Positions 1 to 7,548 of a stretch of DNA of 64,000 nucleotides are shown in pieces. The notes below the pieces were generated by a model, which made no database searches, was not told the DNA's origin, and saw only the letters and a list, made by a program, of their open reading frames with translations. Where the stretch lies: NCBI GenBank assembly GCA_965230195.1, contig OZ245997.1, positions 5,518,001 through 5,582,000 of the forward strand. Reading direction: 5' to 3'. Position numbers and translations under genes: made by a program. Numbering within the stretch: the stretch's first letter is position 1; the number at the start of each line of letters is the position of its first letter. The DNA is from Putridiphycobacter sp965230195. Lineage in GTDB: Bacteria > Bacteroidota > Bacteroidia > Flavobacteriales_D > Crocinitomicaceae.

Positions 1-54
1 CACCCTTCCCAACACCATGCAATAAAACCCAAATATCACTACAAAAACCAACGA

Positions 55-76
55 ACACTGAGCGGAGTCGAAGTGT
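55..76. repeat. Dispersed bulged-hairpin repeat, GAGCGGAGTCGAAG type
   Basis: ACACT (55-59) pairs with AGTGT (72-76), enclosing GAGCGGAGTC plus a GA bulge. The core GAGCGGAGTCGA is seen again at 279-290. A core of this kind is, from general knowledge, common between genes in many Bacteroidota genomes. Confidence 0.6.
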
Positions 77-234
77 AATCAAATAAAACCACAAAACACC
101 AAACACAACCATAAACCCGTGGGATTAAGCAGTCGTGCCTCATCACAACCAGATACCTCATCACTCCCTCAAGTCTCTAGTGAGACAAACCTCCTAGACA
201 ACAAATGATCTATCTCAGAGGACCTTTTAATCCC

Positions 235-262
235 ACTAGTCCCGATAACTATCGGGATTAGT
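235..262. repeat. Near-perfect 13-bp hairpin around CCCGATA-AC-TATCGGG
   Basis: Left arm 235-247 and right arm 250-262 pair at 12 of 13 positions with a single G-T wobble and a 2-nt spacer. There is no T-run after it, so it is not a classical rho-independent terminator. It resembles another dispersed Bacteroidota intergenic palindrome (CCCGATAnnTATCGGG). Confidence 0.6.
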
Positions 263-271
263 TCTTTTCAC

Positions 272-298
272 TTGTGCTGAGCGGAGTCGAAGTAACAA
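272..298. repeat. Dispersed bulged-hairpin repeat, second GAGCGGAGTCGAAG copy
   Basis: TTGT (272-275) can pair with ACAA (295-298) around the same core as at 55-76. The lower-stem sequence is different, while the GAGCGGAGTCGA core is the same. Confidence 0.5.
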
Positions 299-323
299 TG
301 GAAAAGAAGAAATAAAAACCAAA

Positions 324-414
324 GCGAGCTGAGGTCTCAGCTCAGCCAAGAAAACTCGAAATCAAAATAAAAAAACAAAGCGGGCTGAGGCGCGAAGCGA
401 AGACTCGAAGCCCA
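324..414. repeat. Two adjacent hairpin repeats of the GGGCTGAGG...CTCGAAGCCC family
   Basis: The second unit (380-414) has GGGCT / AGCCC arms, the GAG / CTC step and the GA bulge seen throughout the window. The first unit (324-360) is a degenerate relative carrying an 8-bp inner palindrome GAGCTGAG-GT-CTCAGCTC at 326-343. Confidence 0.6.
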
Positions 415-459
415 TATTCTAAACAATAATCACTATACTTACCCCCATAATCAACAATC

Positions 460-1482
460 ATGTCATACACCACCTCAACCTCACAACAGGCCAAACGGGC
501 TATTACATTAGTTGTCAAACTACAAAAACAATTTGCTCACACTTTGCAGGATTTAAATGGTCAAAACACTCCTTTTAAAGCTGTGGAATGGGAAAGAGAT
601 AAAGGGATTCATGGTGGTGGGATACGATTTGTACCGGCAGATCAGCGCACCTTTGACAGGGCATCCGTAAATGTATCACATGTTCATTATGATGATATTC
701 CGGAGAAAAAGCTCGCTTCTGCTACTGCCCTATCTGCTATTGTACATCCCAATAACCCACATTGTCCTTCAGTTCATATGCATTTTAGCTGGACAGAAAT
801 GCGGGACGGATCAGGGTATTGGCGCCTGATGGCCGATCTAAACCCGTCCATTCCAAACGATTCACATACAGTTCAATTTAATGAGGCACTGAAAGCCCAT
901 TCAGGGGCTCATTATGACAAAGGCAAAGCGAGTGGAGATGACTACTTTTTTATTCCTGCTCTAAAAACCCACCGGGGCATCAGTCATTTTTATTTAGAGG
1001 GATTTAATAGTGGTAATTTTGATAACGACTACGCCTTGACAGAATCACTAGCCCTGGGAATGATTAAAACTTATGGTGAAATATTGACTGACACATTTAC
1101 CAGGCAACCAGAATATACCAAAGCTGAAAAACAAATTCAGATTGATTATCATACGCTTTATGTTTATCAGGTACTGACCTTAGACAAAGGGACTACCGCA
1201 GGCATTTTAGTCCATAACCAGAACGATCTGGGCGTTTTTGGTTCTTTACCCTCAACAATTAATGGCCAATTATTTCAAAGTTGGATTCAAAACACACCAG
1301 CCCCGTTGGATAAATTTGTCACTGAGTTAGCCAATAAAATTGGAGACCACCTAATCACCACAATTGGAGATCAGGAGAAGCTGGCCTTTGCCAAAATAAT
1401 GAGACAATTTTACGCCCAATACCCCGAATTAGTCAAAATTAAATCTGCTACACAGGGAACCAAAAAACCAAAAGTGGGCTGA
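460..1482 (+). CDS. hemF: Coproporphyrinogen III oxidase, oxygen-dependent (HemF-like)
   Basis: Predicted to decarboxylate coproporphyrinogen III to protoporphyrinogen IX in heme synthesis, using O2, in the cytoplasm. Family landmarks appear in order: GGGIRFV near residue 52, DRASVNVSHVH near 66-76 (matches EKAGVNxSHVHG), NPHCPSVHMHF near 98 (matches NPxxPTVHxN), ADLNP near 126 (family GGGxDLTP), and HRGISHFYLEGFN near 168. The late RRGRYVEFNLVYDRGT block is diverged, with LDKGT replacing YDRGT. The 340-aa length is close to the usual ~300. The last two sense codons and the TGA stop (1480-1482) lie inside a dispersed hairpin repeat, so the C-terminus may once have been different. The family call is solid; whether this is the main heme enzyme or a paralogue cannot be told. 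Confidence 0.8.
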   Translation: MSYTTSTSQQAKRAITLVVKLQKQFAHTLQDLNGQNTPFKAVEWERDKGIHGGGIRFVPADQRTFDRASVNVSHVHYDDIPEKKLASATALSAIVHPNNPHCPSVHMHFSWTEMRDGSGYWRLMADLNPSIPNDSHTVQFNEALKAHSGAHYDKGKASGDDYFFIPALKTHRGISHFYLEGFNSGNFDNDYALTESLALGMIKTYGEILTDTFTRQPEYTKAEKQIQIDYHTLYVYQVLTLDKGTTAGILVHNQNDLGVFGSLPSTINGQLFQSWIQNTPAPLDKFVTELANKIGDHLITTIGDQEKLAFAKIMRQFYAQYPELVKIKSATQGTKKPKVG

Positions 1483-1509
1483 GGCGCGAAGCGAAGACTC
1501 GAAGCCCAC
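1474..1509. repeat. Bulged-hairpin repeat (GTGGGCT-GAG...CTC-GA-AGCCCAC) containing the hemF stop codon
   Basis: The arms GTGGGCT and AGCCCAC form a perfect 7-bp lower stem, then GAG / CTC pairs above a 2-nt GA bulge. The element starts at the antepenultimate codon of the upstream gene, so GTG GGC TGA is both the end of the protein and the left arm. It may act as a 3'-end or terminator structure, although no T-run follows. Confidence 0.7.
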
Positions 1510-1567
1510 CTCACTATAGCTATCAGAGTTGAAGTAGCAATGGAAAAGAAGAAATAATATCCCCCCC

Positions 1568-2356
1568 TTATTCCACCTCAAAATTGGCATACCACCTCTT
1601 TTCAAAAACCTTCCCATACTGATACATTTTAGCAATACCATAAACTGTATTCTGTCCTTTTTTACCCTTAATGTAATTGTTAAATTTATTAGTATAAATA
1701 CCAGTTTCAGGATTAAAGGTAGAGTCGTTTACCCAATAAGTCATTTCATAAACTCTGGTTGAATCATAAGCTAATATATGATAATTAATACGTATAGAAT
1801 CTCCTTGTTTAATTCTGGTCTTATCCAACCTGGCAATTGGTTCAACTTTAGAAAATACATGTTCACCCGTATATCCAATCATGTACAGGGCCGATAAAAG
1901 ATCTTCTTCAACAACATAGAGTTCCCTTAATGCCATATTCTGACAAGTTTCATCAAATCGTAATTCCAAGTCTTGAAACTTAATTCTTATCTCCTCAAGT
2001 AACCAATAGAAATCTATATTTTTCCAATTATAAGACCTAATCATTATTTTTAAGTAATAAAACTCTTCGTCTATTTTAACTTTACTTTTATAAAACCAAG
2101 CTGTATCTTTATTGAATATTGCATTTTCAATTTCAGCTAAAGGTTCCTCAAATCTACCATAGTGTTGCCTAATAAAATCCATCCTACTGTGAAGATTCTC
2201 ATTCCATGACTCAATTTTTGTCCTCAATTGTTCAGTTCTCTGTTTTACCTCTGACAACTCATGATCAATATATTCACACAATTCAGAATCAGAAGACTTG
2301 CAGGCGTTTAAAACAACAATAAAAAAAGACAGATAAAGGATAAAAGTAGTTCGCAT
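1568..2356 (-). CDS. Lipoprotein of unknown function, possible GldM-like C-terminal domain
   Basis: The product starts with a hydrophobic signal ending in a lipobox (LNAC, Cys19), so it should be an acylated envelope protein. Residues ~25-150 are charged and helical, probably coiled coil. The last ~95 residues contain a run (TRIKQGDSIRINY, KGKKGQNTVYG and a closing aromatic W-Y-F strand) that recalls the beta domains of the gliding/T9SS motor protein GldM; this is a tentative resemblance judged by eye. It is divergent from the small lipoprotein gene at 2422 across a 65-bp gap. No operon partner is seen on its own strand. Confidence 0.55.
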   Translation of the reverse strand: MRTTFILYLSFFIVVLNACKSSDSELCEYIDHELSEVKQRTEQLRTKIESWNENLHSRMDFIRQHYGRFEEPLAEIENAIFNKDTAWFYKSKVKIDEEFYYLKIMIRSYNWKNIDFYWLLEEIRIKFQDLELRFDETCQNMALRELYVVEEDLLSALYMIGYTGEHVFSKVEPIARLDKTRIKQGDSIRINYHILAYDSTRVYEMTYWVNDSTFNPETGIYTNKFNNYIKGKKGQNTVYGIAKMYQYGKVFEKRWYANFEVE

Positions 2357-2421
2357 AATGCAAAACTAACAGGATTCTACAACCAATACAACCCCTCCCC
2401 AACTTTCTGCATCAAAGGAAT

Positions 2422-2712
2422 ATGAGATTAATAAAATATCTATTACCGACACTCATACTTGTCATTACAATTACAAGCTGTAAAAAGAAAGAAGACGGAT
2501 ATCAAAAAGCAACTATTATTGGTCCCGATTTTAGGTTCTGCATCTGCTGTGGTGGAACATTTATTGAAATTGGTGACGAAACCTATCGCTTTTATGAAAA
2601 ACTCGGATTTGATCAATCTGAATTACCTCTTGATGTCAAAGTTAAATGGCGCCCCCTTGAAACCACTTGTTTAGGGGACGAGATAATTATTGAGTCAGTC
2701 AAATATAAGTAG
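2422..2712 (+). CDS. Small lipoprotein, 96 aa, cysteine-rich, unknown function
   Basis: A typical Bacteroidota lipoprotein signal (ITSCKKK, lipid-modified Cys20) precedes a short domain holding CICCGG (near residues 39-44) and one further cysteine near 83. The Cys-x-Cys-Cys cluster could bind metal or form disulfides; nothing in the sequence decides this. An overlapping frame at 2459 is a shadow. The gene is followed directly by two dispersed hairpin repeats (2734-2772 and 2797-2833), so it is probably monocistronic. Confidence 0.55.
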   Translation: MRLIKYLLPTLILVITITSCKKKEDGYQKATIIGPDFRFCICCGGTFIEIGDETYRFYEKLGFDQSELPLDVKVKWRPLETTCLGDEIIIESVKYK

Positions 2713-2733
2713 TGCTGAGTTTGATTGAGATCC

Positions 2734-2772
2734 GGGGTTCGAGTCCTTTCGGCTTTGCCGGAACCTCACCCC
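2734..2772. repeat. Bulged-hairpin repeat, GGGGTTCGAGTCC subtype
   Basis: GGGGT pairs with ACCCC, then GAG with CTC after a TC bulge, and an inner TTTCGGC / GCCGGAA hairpin caps it. A second copy sits at 10535-10573. The inner stem differs between copies (CGGCTTTGCCG versus CGGCATTACCG), while the outer sequence is constant. Confidence 0.6.
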
Positions 2773-2796
2773 TCTGTGTACCTATTCAAACTACTT

Positions 2797-2833
2797 GGAG
2801 GGCTGAGGCGCGAAGCGAAGACTCGAAGCCCAC
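2797..2833. repeat. Bulged-hairpin repeat, GGGCTGAGGCGCGAAGC type
   Basis: The internal sequence is the same as at 1474-1509 (GAGGCGCGAAGCGAAGACTC) and it closes with AGCCCAC. The left arm is partly degenerate (GGAGGGCT). It lies 25 bp from the GGGGTTCGAG-type element. Confidence 0.6.
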
Positions 2834-2876
2834 AATACAAAACAATCATTTAGTGAGTAGAGGTGCTTAGCATGGC

Positions 2877-4010
2877 TCACCCCTCTGCATCATCTTCCTT
2901 ATCTTTTTGATCTCCTTTTATTTTTTTGATAAAAGATTCAATCATTTTAGCATTCCAGTCCACAACCATAAACAGGTTAACCACCTCATGAGCCAGTTCA
3001 GTATTTTGAGCAAAATGTTCTGACATCACTTTTAGCAGTTCATTTGCAATATTCTCTTCCAATTCAGGCATTCCCAACCTCTCTTTTGTTGCACCTTCAA
3101 ATTCAAATGACTCTCCCTTTACTACTGCCCTTATGATGATATTATCCTGTAACGACCGATCTGTTAATTCTAGTTCTCCTTCAAAGGCATCCTGATTATT
3201 TTGATAAAAACCATTTATAGCCAATTTTGTTGCTCTGGTAATACCATTAAGCAAAGCACCTCCCCGGTAAAGCGGTTCATTATTTGCAAAAGTCAAATGA
3301 CTCTGAAGAATATAATGACGTGGACAAAAAACCATACTCACCTCTACCCAGTAATTAGTCACCATTGAAGACCAATTAAAGGTCACCCCATCATTTCCAT
3401 GATAAGTATTAGTTAAGAGCCGCTCTACCTCATCTTTAGTGCCATTTGGTGAATGAAATACGTTTTGCTGAAAGTCGTCAGTTTGTCGATCCCGGCTTAT
3501 GATTTTAACATGAGGATTTAAAAACGCTAAATCATGCAGTAATGGTACCATAGCATCATAATCGTACTCAAACGGCTGCAAAATACTATGGTCTAATTCA
3601 AAGTCTAACCGCATCCATCTTCCACCCTCTCCTTCAGCGGCTATTTCTTTAATCAGTTCCCCATCCTCAAATAAAAAATCATATGCCTCATTGTTTTCAT
3701 TTATTCGAATCGTTAATTTACTGCTTAAAGCCACCAATAAAGTCATCCCCATATTGTTCATGATATCCTTCCATTCTCTGCTACCGGGAAGTGCTTCACA
3801 ATACTTTTCTAAAGTAATCCCATCTAAGTCGATTCGCACATTATTGTTAGGTTGAAATTCAATCCGAAATTCAAAGTCTGAAATATTATTTTTAAGATCA
3901 TCAAACAGATCTAATATTATTCTTTTGAAACCTCGAAAGTCAGTAGTTCCAATATACATTCCAGGGCGTTTTCTCATGTGCTCAATAGCAGATATTTCAG
4001 TGATCGACAT
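2877..4010 (-). CDS. GyrB-like N-terminal ATPase/transducer protein without TOPRIM
   Basis: The N-terminus (RKRPGMYIGTTD, residues 13-24) and a later block (DNIIIRAVV...FEFEGATKERLG, near 290-315) match the ATPase and transducer domains of type II topoisomerase B subunits (RKRPGMYIGDT; LTAVVSVK...FEGQTKTKLG). The protein stops at 377 aa, before any TOPRIM or C-terminal domain. The catalytic region is altered: the VDNSIDEA helix holding the ATPase Glu and Asn reads LDLFDDLKNN, and the GLHGVG lid reads MNNMGM. The lysine equivalent of QTK is kept (ATK). It is therefore probably not an active gyrase subunit; it could be a regulatory or decoy protein, or a specialised GHKL protein. There is no gyrA-like neighbour. 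Confidence 0.65.
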   Translation of the reverse strand: MSITEISAIEHMRKRPGMYIGTTDFRGFKRIILDLFDDLKNNISDFEFRIEFQPNNNVRIDLDGITLEKYCEALPGSREWKDIMNNMGMTLLVALSSKLTIRINENNEAYDFLFEDGELIKEIAAEGEGGRWMRLDFELDHSILQPFEYDYDAMVPLLHDLAFLNPHVKIISRDRQTDDFQQNVFHSPNGTKDEVERLLTNTYHGNDGVTFNWSSMVTNYWVEVSMVFCPRHYILQSHLTFANNEPLYRGGALLNGITRATKLAINGFYQNNQDAFEGELELTDRSLQDNIIIRAVVKGESFEFEGATKERLGMPELEENIANELLKVMSEHFAQNTELAHEVVNLFMVVDWNAKMIESFIKKIKGDQKDKEDDAEG

Positions 4011-4216
4011 ATGTTCCGTATTAGTACTTAAAGATACGAAATTGGCCTCAAAAAAGCTATTTTTAGAGCAAGTTTAACCAAGACACAACACACTGATTAC
4101 ATAAGTTTTAACCACAAATTTTCACCAAACTATTTCAACCTGAATCTGTACGCTTTTAATCACTTAAAATTTGGTAGTAAAACCGCTTTTCGTGCTGCAG
4201 AATCAAACCTAAACCA

Positions 4217-4966
4217 CTACTTCGAATTCAGTCGTTTTTCGATTTCTGTTTTTTTATCCCTTGAAATATTGACAGTACTGCCATTTTCCATCACCACACG
4301 GGACTCTCCCTTATGAAACTCTTTAACCTTAAAAAGATTGATGATATGGGACCGGTGACAGCGGATAAAATTAGGACTGTCACTCAATAAACTTTCAAAA
4401 AACTTAAGCTTTTTACTGGCTACAATTCTATTTTCTCCCTCAATATATAATTCGGAATAAGATCCCGCTGCATTAATATGACTAATCAAATTCTCCCGGA
4501 CATATTTACTCCCTCCCGTAACCGGAAACCTTAACTTTTTATCAACAGTACCGGCCAAATTATCCTGAAGCACCTTTAAACGCTCTTTGATCTGTACATT
4601 TTCAAAATTTTGGTGCAAACGTTTAACGCTTTTTTCCAGTTTTTCGATAGATACCGGCTTAAGCAAGTAATCTACTGCAGATACATTAAAGGCATCAATT
4701 GCATATTGGTTATAAGCAGTCACAAAAACAATATCGCATTCAAATTCACCCAGTTGTTCTAATAATTCAAAACCGGAATAACGTGGCATTTCAATATCCA
4801 GAAAAATAGCATGAGGTTGTAGGCTACGAATACTTTGAACAGCCTCTAAAACATCAGCACATTGAGCAACCACCTCAACATCATGACAATACTTTTCCAG
4901 CAGAGTACTCAGAACCCGTCTTGCCCGCTCTTCGTCATCAACAATAATCACCTTTAGTTTTTGCAT
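4217..4966 (-). CDS. LytTR-family response regulator
   Basis: A receiver domain (residues ~4-125) has the acidic pair VDDEE and the phospho-acceptor Asp57 in FLDIEMP, with the conserved Lys in LLKPV near 103. A LytTR DNA-binding domain follows (~145-245; FIRCHRSHIIN). In this family phosphorylation activates DNA binding. The likely partner is the LytS-type histidine kinase at 7549-10488, on the same strand and separated by the secreted LRR gene, so the three genes may form one regulatory unit. The stop is followed by a non-coding stretch with no clear terminator. Confidence 0.85.
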   Translation of the reverse strand: MQKLKVIIVDDEERARRVLSTLLEKYCHDVEVVAQCADVLEAVQSIRSLQPHAIFLDIEMPRYSGFELLEQLGEFECDIVFVTAYNQYAIDAFNVSAVDYLLKPVSIEKLEKSVKRLHQNFENVQIKERLKVLQDNLAGTVDKKLRFPVTGGSKYVRENLISHINAAGSYSELYIEGENRIVASKKLKFFESLLSDSPNFIRCHRSHIINLFKVKEFHKGESRVVMENGSTVNISRDKKTEIEKRLNSK

Positions 4967-5104
4967 TTAATATCTACAGTATTCTACCACAAAAATACGA
5001 TCAATCTTTTATTTAATTCGGATTATTGATGACCTAAAAAGCAGGCAGGACTACAACCATGTCACATCTGATTGAGGTTCCTTTGATCTGATTCAGGCTT
5101 TTAC

Positions 5105-7423
5105 CTATTTTTTCACAAACATTTTGTTGTACAACCCATTAAAACTTGTAACCTGAACAATATAAAGCCCTGCAGGCAGTGCCGAACTATCATACACAAC
5201 AGTACTACCTGGCGATTTAATTTCACCAACAACAGCTCCTGAAACATCAATTATTTTTAATGTTTCAATCATCCCTTCTGCTTCAATATTAATCAAACCT
5301 GCTGCCGGATTAGGGTATATTGAAACTTCAACCTTATCAGCTACATCTAAACCTAATCCTGAGGTACAATCAGTATCAAAAGAGGTTTGTGCATCAATAT
5401 TGGTCCAGTTAGCAGTGCTATATGCTGCATCATCCACCTGTATACAAGTCAGATTTGAATTGTTTTGCGCTTCGAAAGTGAGAAAGTTTGAATTATTGCC
5501 ATTGGCTACATTTAATGCTGTTAAAAGGTTATCTGTACAAGCAATACGGGTCAAACTCGTATTTGCTGAAACATCCAATGCCGTCAATTGATTAATTGAA
5601 CAGACCAGCTCAATCAATCCTGTGTTTTGACTCAAATCTAACACAGAAATATTATTTTCAGCACAAAACAAGTGAGTCAGAAAAGTATTAGAAGTCAGGT
5701 TTAAATTACTAATCAGATTATCGGTACAATTCAGGGATTGTAAAGCTGGGTTTGCCCCCACACTTAAGCTCGTCAGAGCATTATTATTAACCTCAACATC
5801 AACCAAATCAATCAGTTGATTTAAGTTGAGTGTAGACAATTGGTTTGAGCTACAATAAATAGTCGTTAATCCGGTATTGGTAGATACATTTAAATCTGTT
5901 AACTGATTTGAGGAACAATCAAGTAACTCCAGCCCGGAATTTTGAGTAAGATCTAATAATGATAAATTATTTGAATAACAATCAAAAGATTTCAAATTTG
6001 ATCCGGATGGAAGAGTCAAATTAGTCAATTGGTTTGATCCGCAATTCAAAGAAATAAGATCTGTATTAGCTGAAAGATCCAGACCGGTTAACTGATTATC
6101 ATTGCAAAAAAGATTAGATATTGTAGTAAACTCCTCTATCCCTGTCAGATCAGAAATTGATAAATTTGGACAATTAATTGTTCCGGTAAAGGCACTGGCT
6201 TCACTACATTGAATTTCAGTATCGCCATTGGTATTAATAGCCGTATTACCAACCAAATACGATTTAAAATTAGCATCCGGAATGTTTACTGTACATGATG
6301 TACAATTGGTACTAAAACTGGCTGCAGCATCAATATTGGTCCAGTTGGTTGTACTGTAAGCCACATCATCCACTTGTATACATGTCAGGTTCGTATTGTT
6401 TTGCGCTTCGAAAGTGAGAAAGTTTGAATTATTGCCATTGGCTGCATTTAAATAGATCATACTACAATTTTGTACTTTCAGAATAATCACATTCGGATTA
6501 TTACTGATATCTACCGAATCAAGGTCAGCATTATTTTTGACATCAAGTTGGGTCAGATTGGAGTTATTAGAAACATCAATTGAACTCAGGTAACAGTTTC
6601 CTGCCTGGATGGTTTGCAACTGGGTTGCTCCGGATACGGATAATGCTTCCAAATCGAAGTTAGAGGTTAAAAAAACTGAAACAAGGGCAGTATTTTGATT
6701 AAGGTCTAAGCTAATAAGGTCATTTCCCTGAGCATTTAAAGAGGTCAGATTAACAAAAGCTTCAATTCCCGTTAAATCTGAAATACTTTGTCCCTGACAT
6801 TGCATTGAGCCACTAAAAGCAGTCGCTTCACTGCATTGAATTTCGGTATCACCATTGGTATTGATAGAAGTGTTTCCCAGAAGAAATGCTTTAAAATTGG
6901 CATCAGGAATATAAACGTCGCATGGATAATTACAATTTGTACTATATGACGATTGCGCATCAATAGCAGCCCAGTTTGTGGTACTATAATTAACATCATC
7001 TACCTGAATACAAGTTAGGTTAGGATTACTGCTGGCACTAAACCAACCCAATCCAATACTTGTATTGGCTCCATTAGCCATATTCAACTGAGTAAGTTGA
7101 TTAGTATTAGCATTAACTTGGGTCAGAGCCGTGTTAGATGACAAATCTAATATCATAATACTATTATTTGAACAATCTAAATTGGTAATATTAGCAAAAG
7201 CTTCAATCCCGGTTAAACTTGAAATACTTTGCCCCGAAACCCAAATACCAGAATTATATGCAACAGCCTCACTGACTTGAATTTCCGTATCACCATTCGT
7301 ATTAATGGAGGTATTTCCTAACAGGAAAGACTTAAAATTGGCATCCGGTATATTTACAATTTGGGCGCCTCCGCTTTGGTAAAACCCAAATATTAAAATG
7401 AGTAAGTAAATGGCTTTCTTCAT
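5105..7423 (-). CDS. Secreted leucine-rich-repeat protein with T9SS sorting tail
   Basis: A signal peptide (residues 1-20, ending GGAQ) is followed by three large modules. Each opens with NIPDANFKSFLLGNT-INTNGDTEIQ-SEA and SIS-LTGIE, continues with bacterial LRRs (LTxLDVSxNTxLTxL), and ends in NLTCIQVDD...YST-NW-IDA. The last ~75 residues (VSIYPNPAAG...LPAGLYIVQV...KMFVKK) are a type A C-terminal sorting domain, so export through the type IX system and surface attachment are expected. A 49-bp segment is identical at 5459-5507 and 6395-6443, a sign of recent duplication or gene conversion between modules. A surface binding or adhesion role is likely but the ligand is unknown. Confidence 0.85.
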   Translation of the reverse strand: MKKAIYLLILIFGFYQSGGAQIVNIPDANFKSFLLGNTSINTNGDTEIQVSEAVAYNSGIWVSGQSISSLTGIEAFANITNLDCSNNSIMILDLSSNTALTQVNANTNQLTQLNMANGANTSIGLGWFSASSNPNLTCIQVDDVNYSTTNWAAIDAQSSYSTNCNYPCDVYIPDANFKAFLLGNTSINTNGDTEIQCSEATAFSGSMQCQGQSISDLTGIEAFVNLTSLNAQGNDLISLDLNQNTALVSVFLTSNFDLEALSVSGATQLQTIQAGNCYLSSIDVSNNSNLTQLDVKNNADLDSVDISNNPNVIILKVQNCSMIYLNAANGNNSNFLTFEAQNNTNLTCIQVDDVAYSTTNWTNIDAAASFSTNCTSCTVNIPDANFKSYLVGNTAINTNGDTEIQCSEASAFTGTINCPNLSISDLTGIEEFTTISNLFCNDNQLTGLDLSANTDLISLNCGSNQLTNLTLPSGSNLKSFDCYSNNLSLLDLTQNSGLELLDCSSNQLTDLNVSTNTGLTTIYCSSNQLSTLNLNQLIDLVDVEVNNNALTSLSVGANPALQSLNCTDNLISNLNLTSNTFLTHLFCAENNISVLDLSQNTGLIELVCSINQLTALDVSANTSLTRIACTDNLLTALNVANGNNSNFLTFEAQNNSNLTCIQVDDAAYSTANWTNIDAQTSFDTDCTSGLGLDVADKVEVSIYPNPAAGLINIEAEGMIETLKIIDVSGAVVGEIKSPGSTVVYDSSALPAGLYIVQVTSFNGLYNKMFVKK

Positions 7424-7548
7424 GGTAATTTAGTTTTTAGACCGAAAATAATACCGGACCATGAAGAGATAAAATCTATTTCATGAATGGCTCGAAAGAG
7501 TTCACGAAATGAAAATCTGTGAGATTAAGAAGTTACTTTACCACGAAA

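Larger units (their letters stand above)
1..459. other. Non-coding, hairpin-rich leader region upstream of hemF-like gene
   Basis: No credible reading frame is visible. The stretch is packed with palindromes: a 10-bp inverted repeat GTGGGATTAA (119-128) / TTAATCCCAC (227-236) with a 98-nt loop, a near-perfect hairpin at 235-262, two copies of the GAGCGGAGTCGAAG element (55-76, 272-298), and two of the GGGCTGAGG type (324-360, 380-414). A block at 288-314 (GAAGTAACAATGG then AAAAGAAGAAATAA) recurs with one difference at 1532-1558, on the other side of the downstream gene. The gene's promoter presumably lies in 415-459, but no clean -7 element is seen. Confidence 0.6.

Noticed and set aside
1429..1641. 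70-codon leftward frame across the hemF 3' end
   Set aside because: It reads through the hairpin repeat and overlaps two better-supported genes.
2734..2772. GGGGTTCGAGTCC looks like the T-arm of a tRNA (also at 10535)
   Set aside because: No acceptor, D or anticodon arm can be built around it, and the second copy keeps the same surroundings; it fits the hairpin-repeat family instead.
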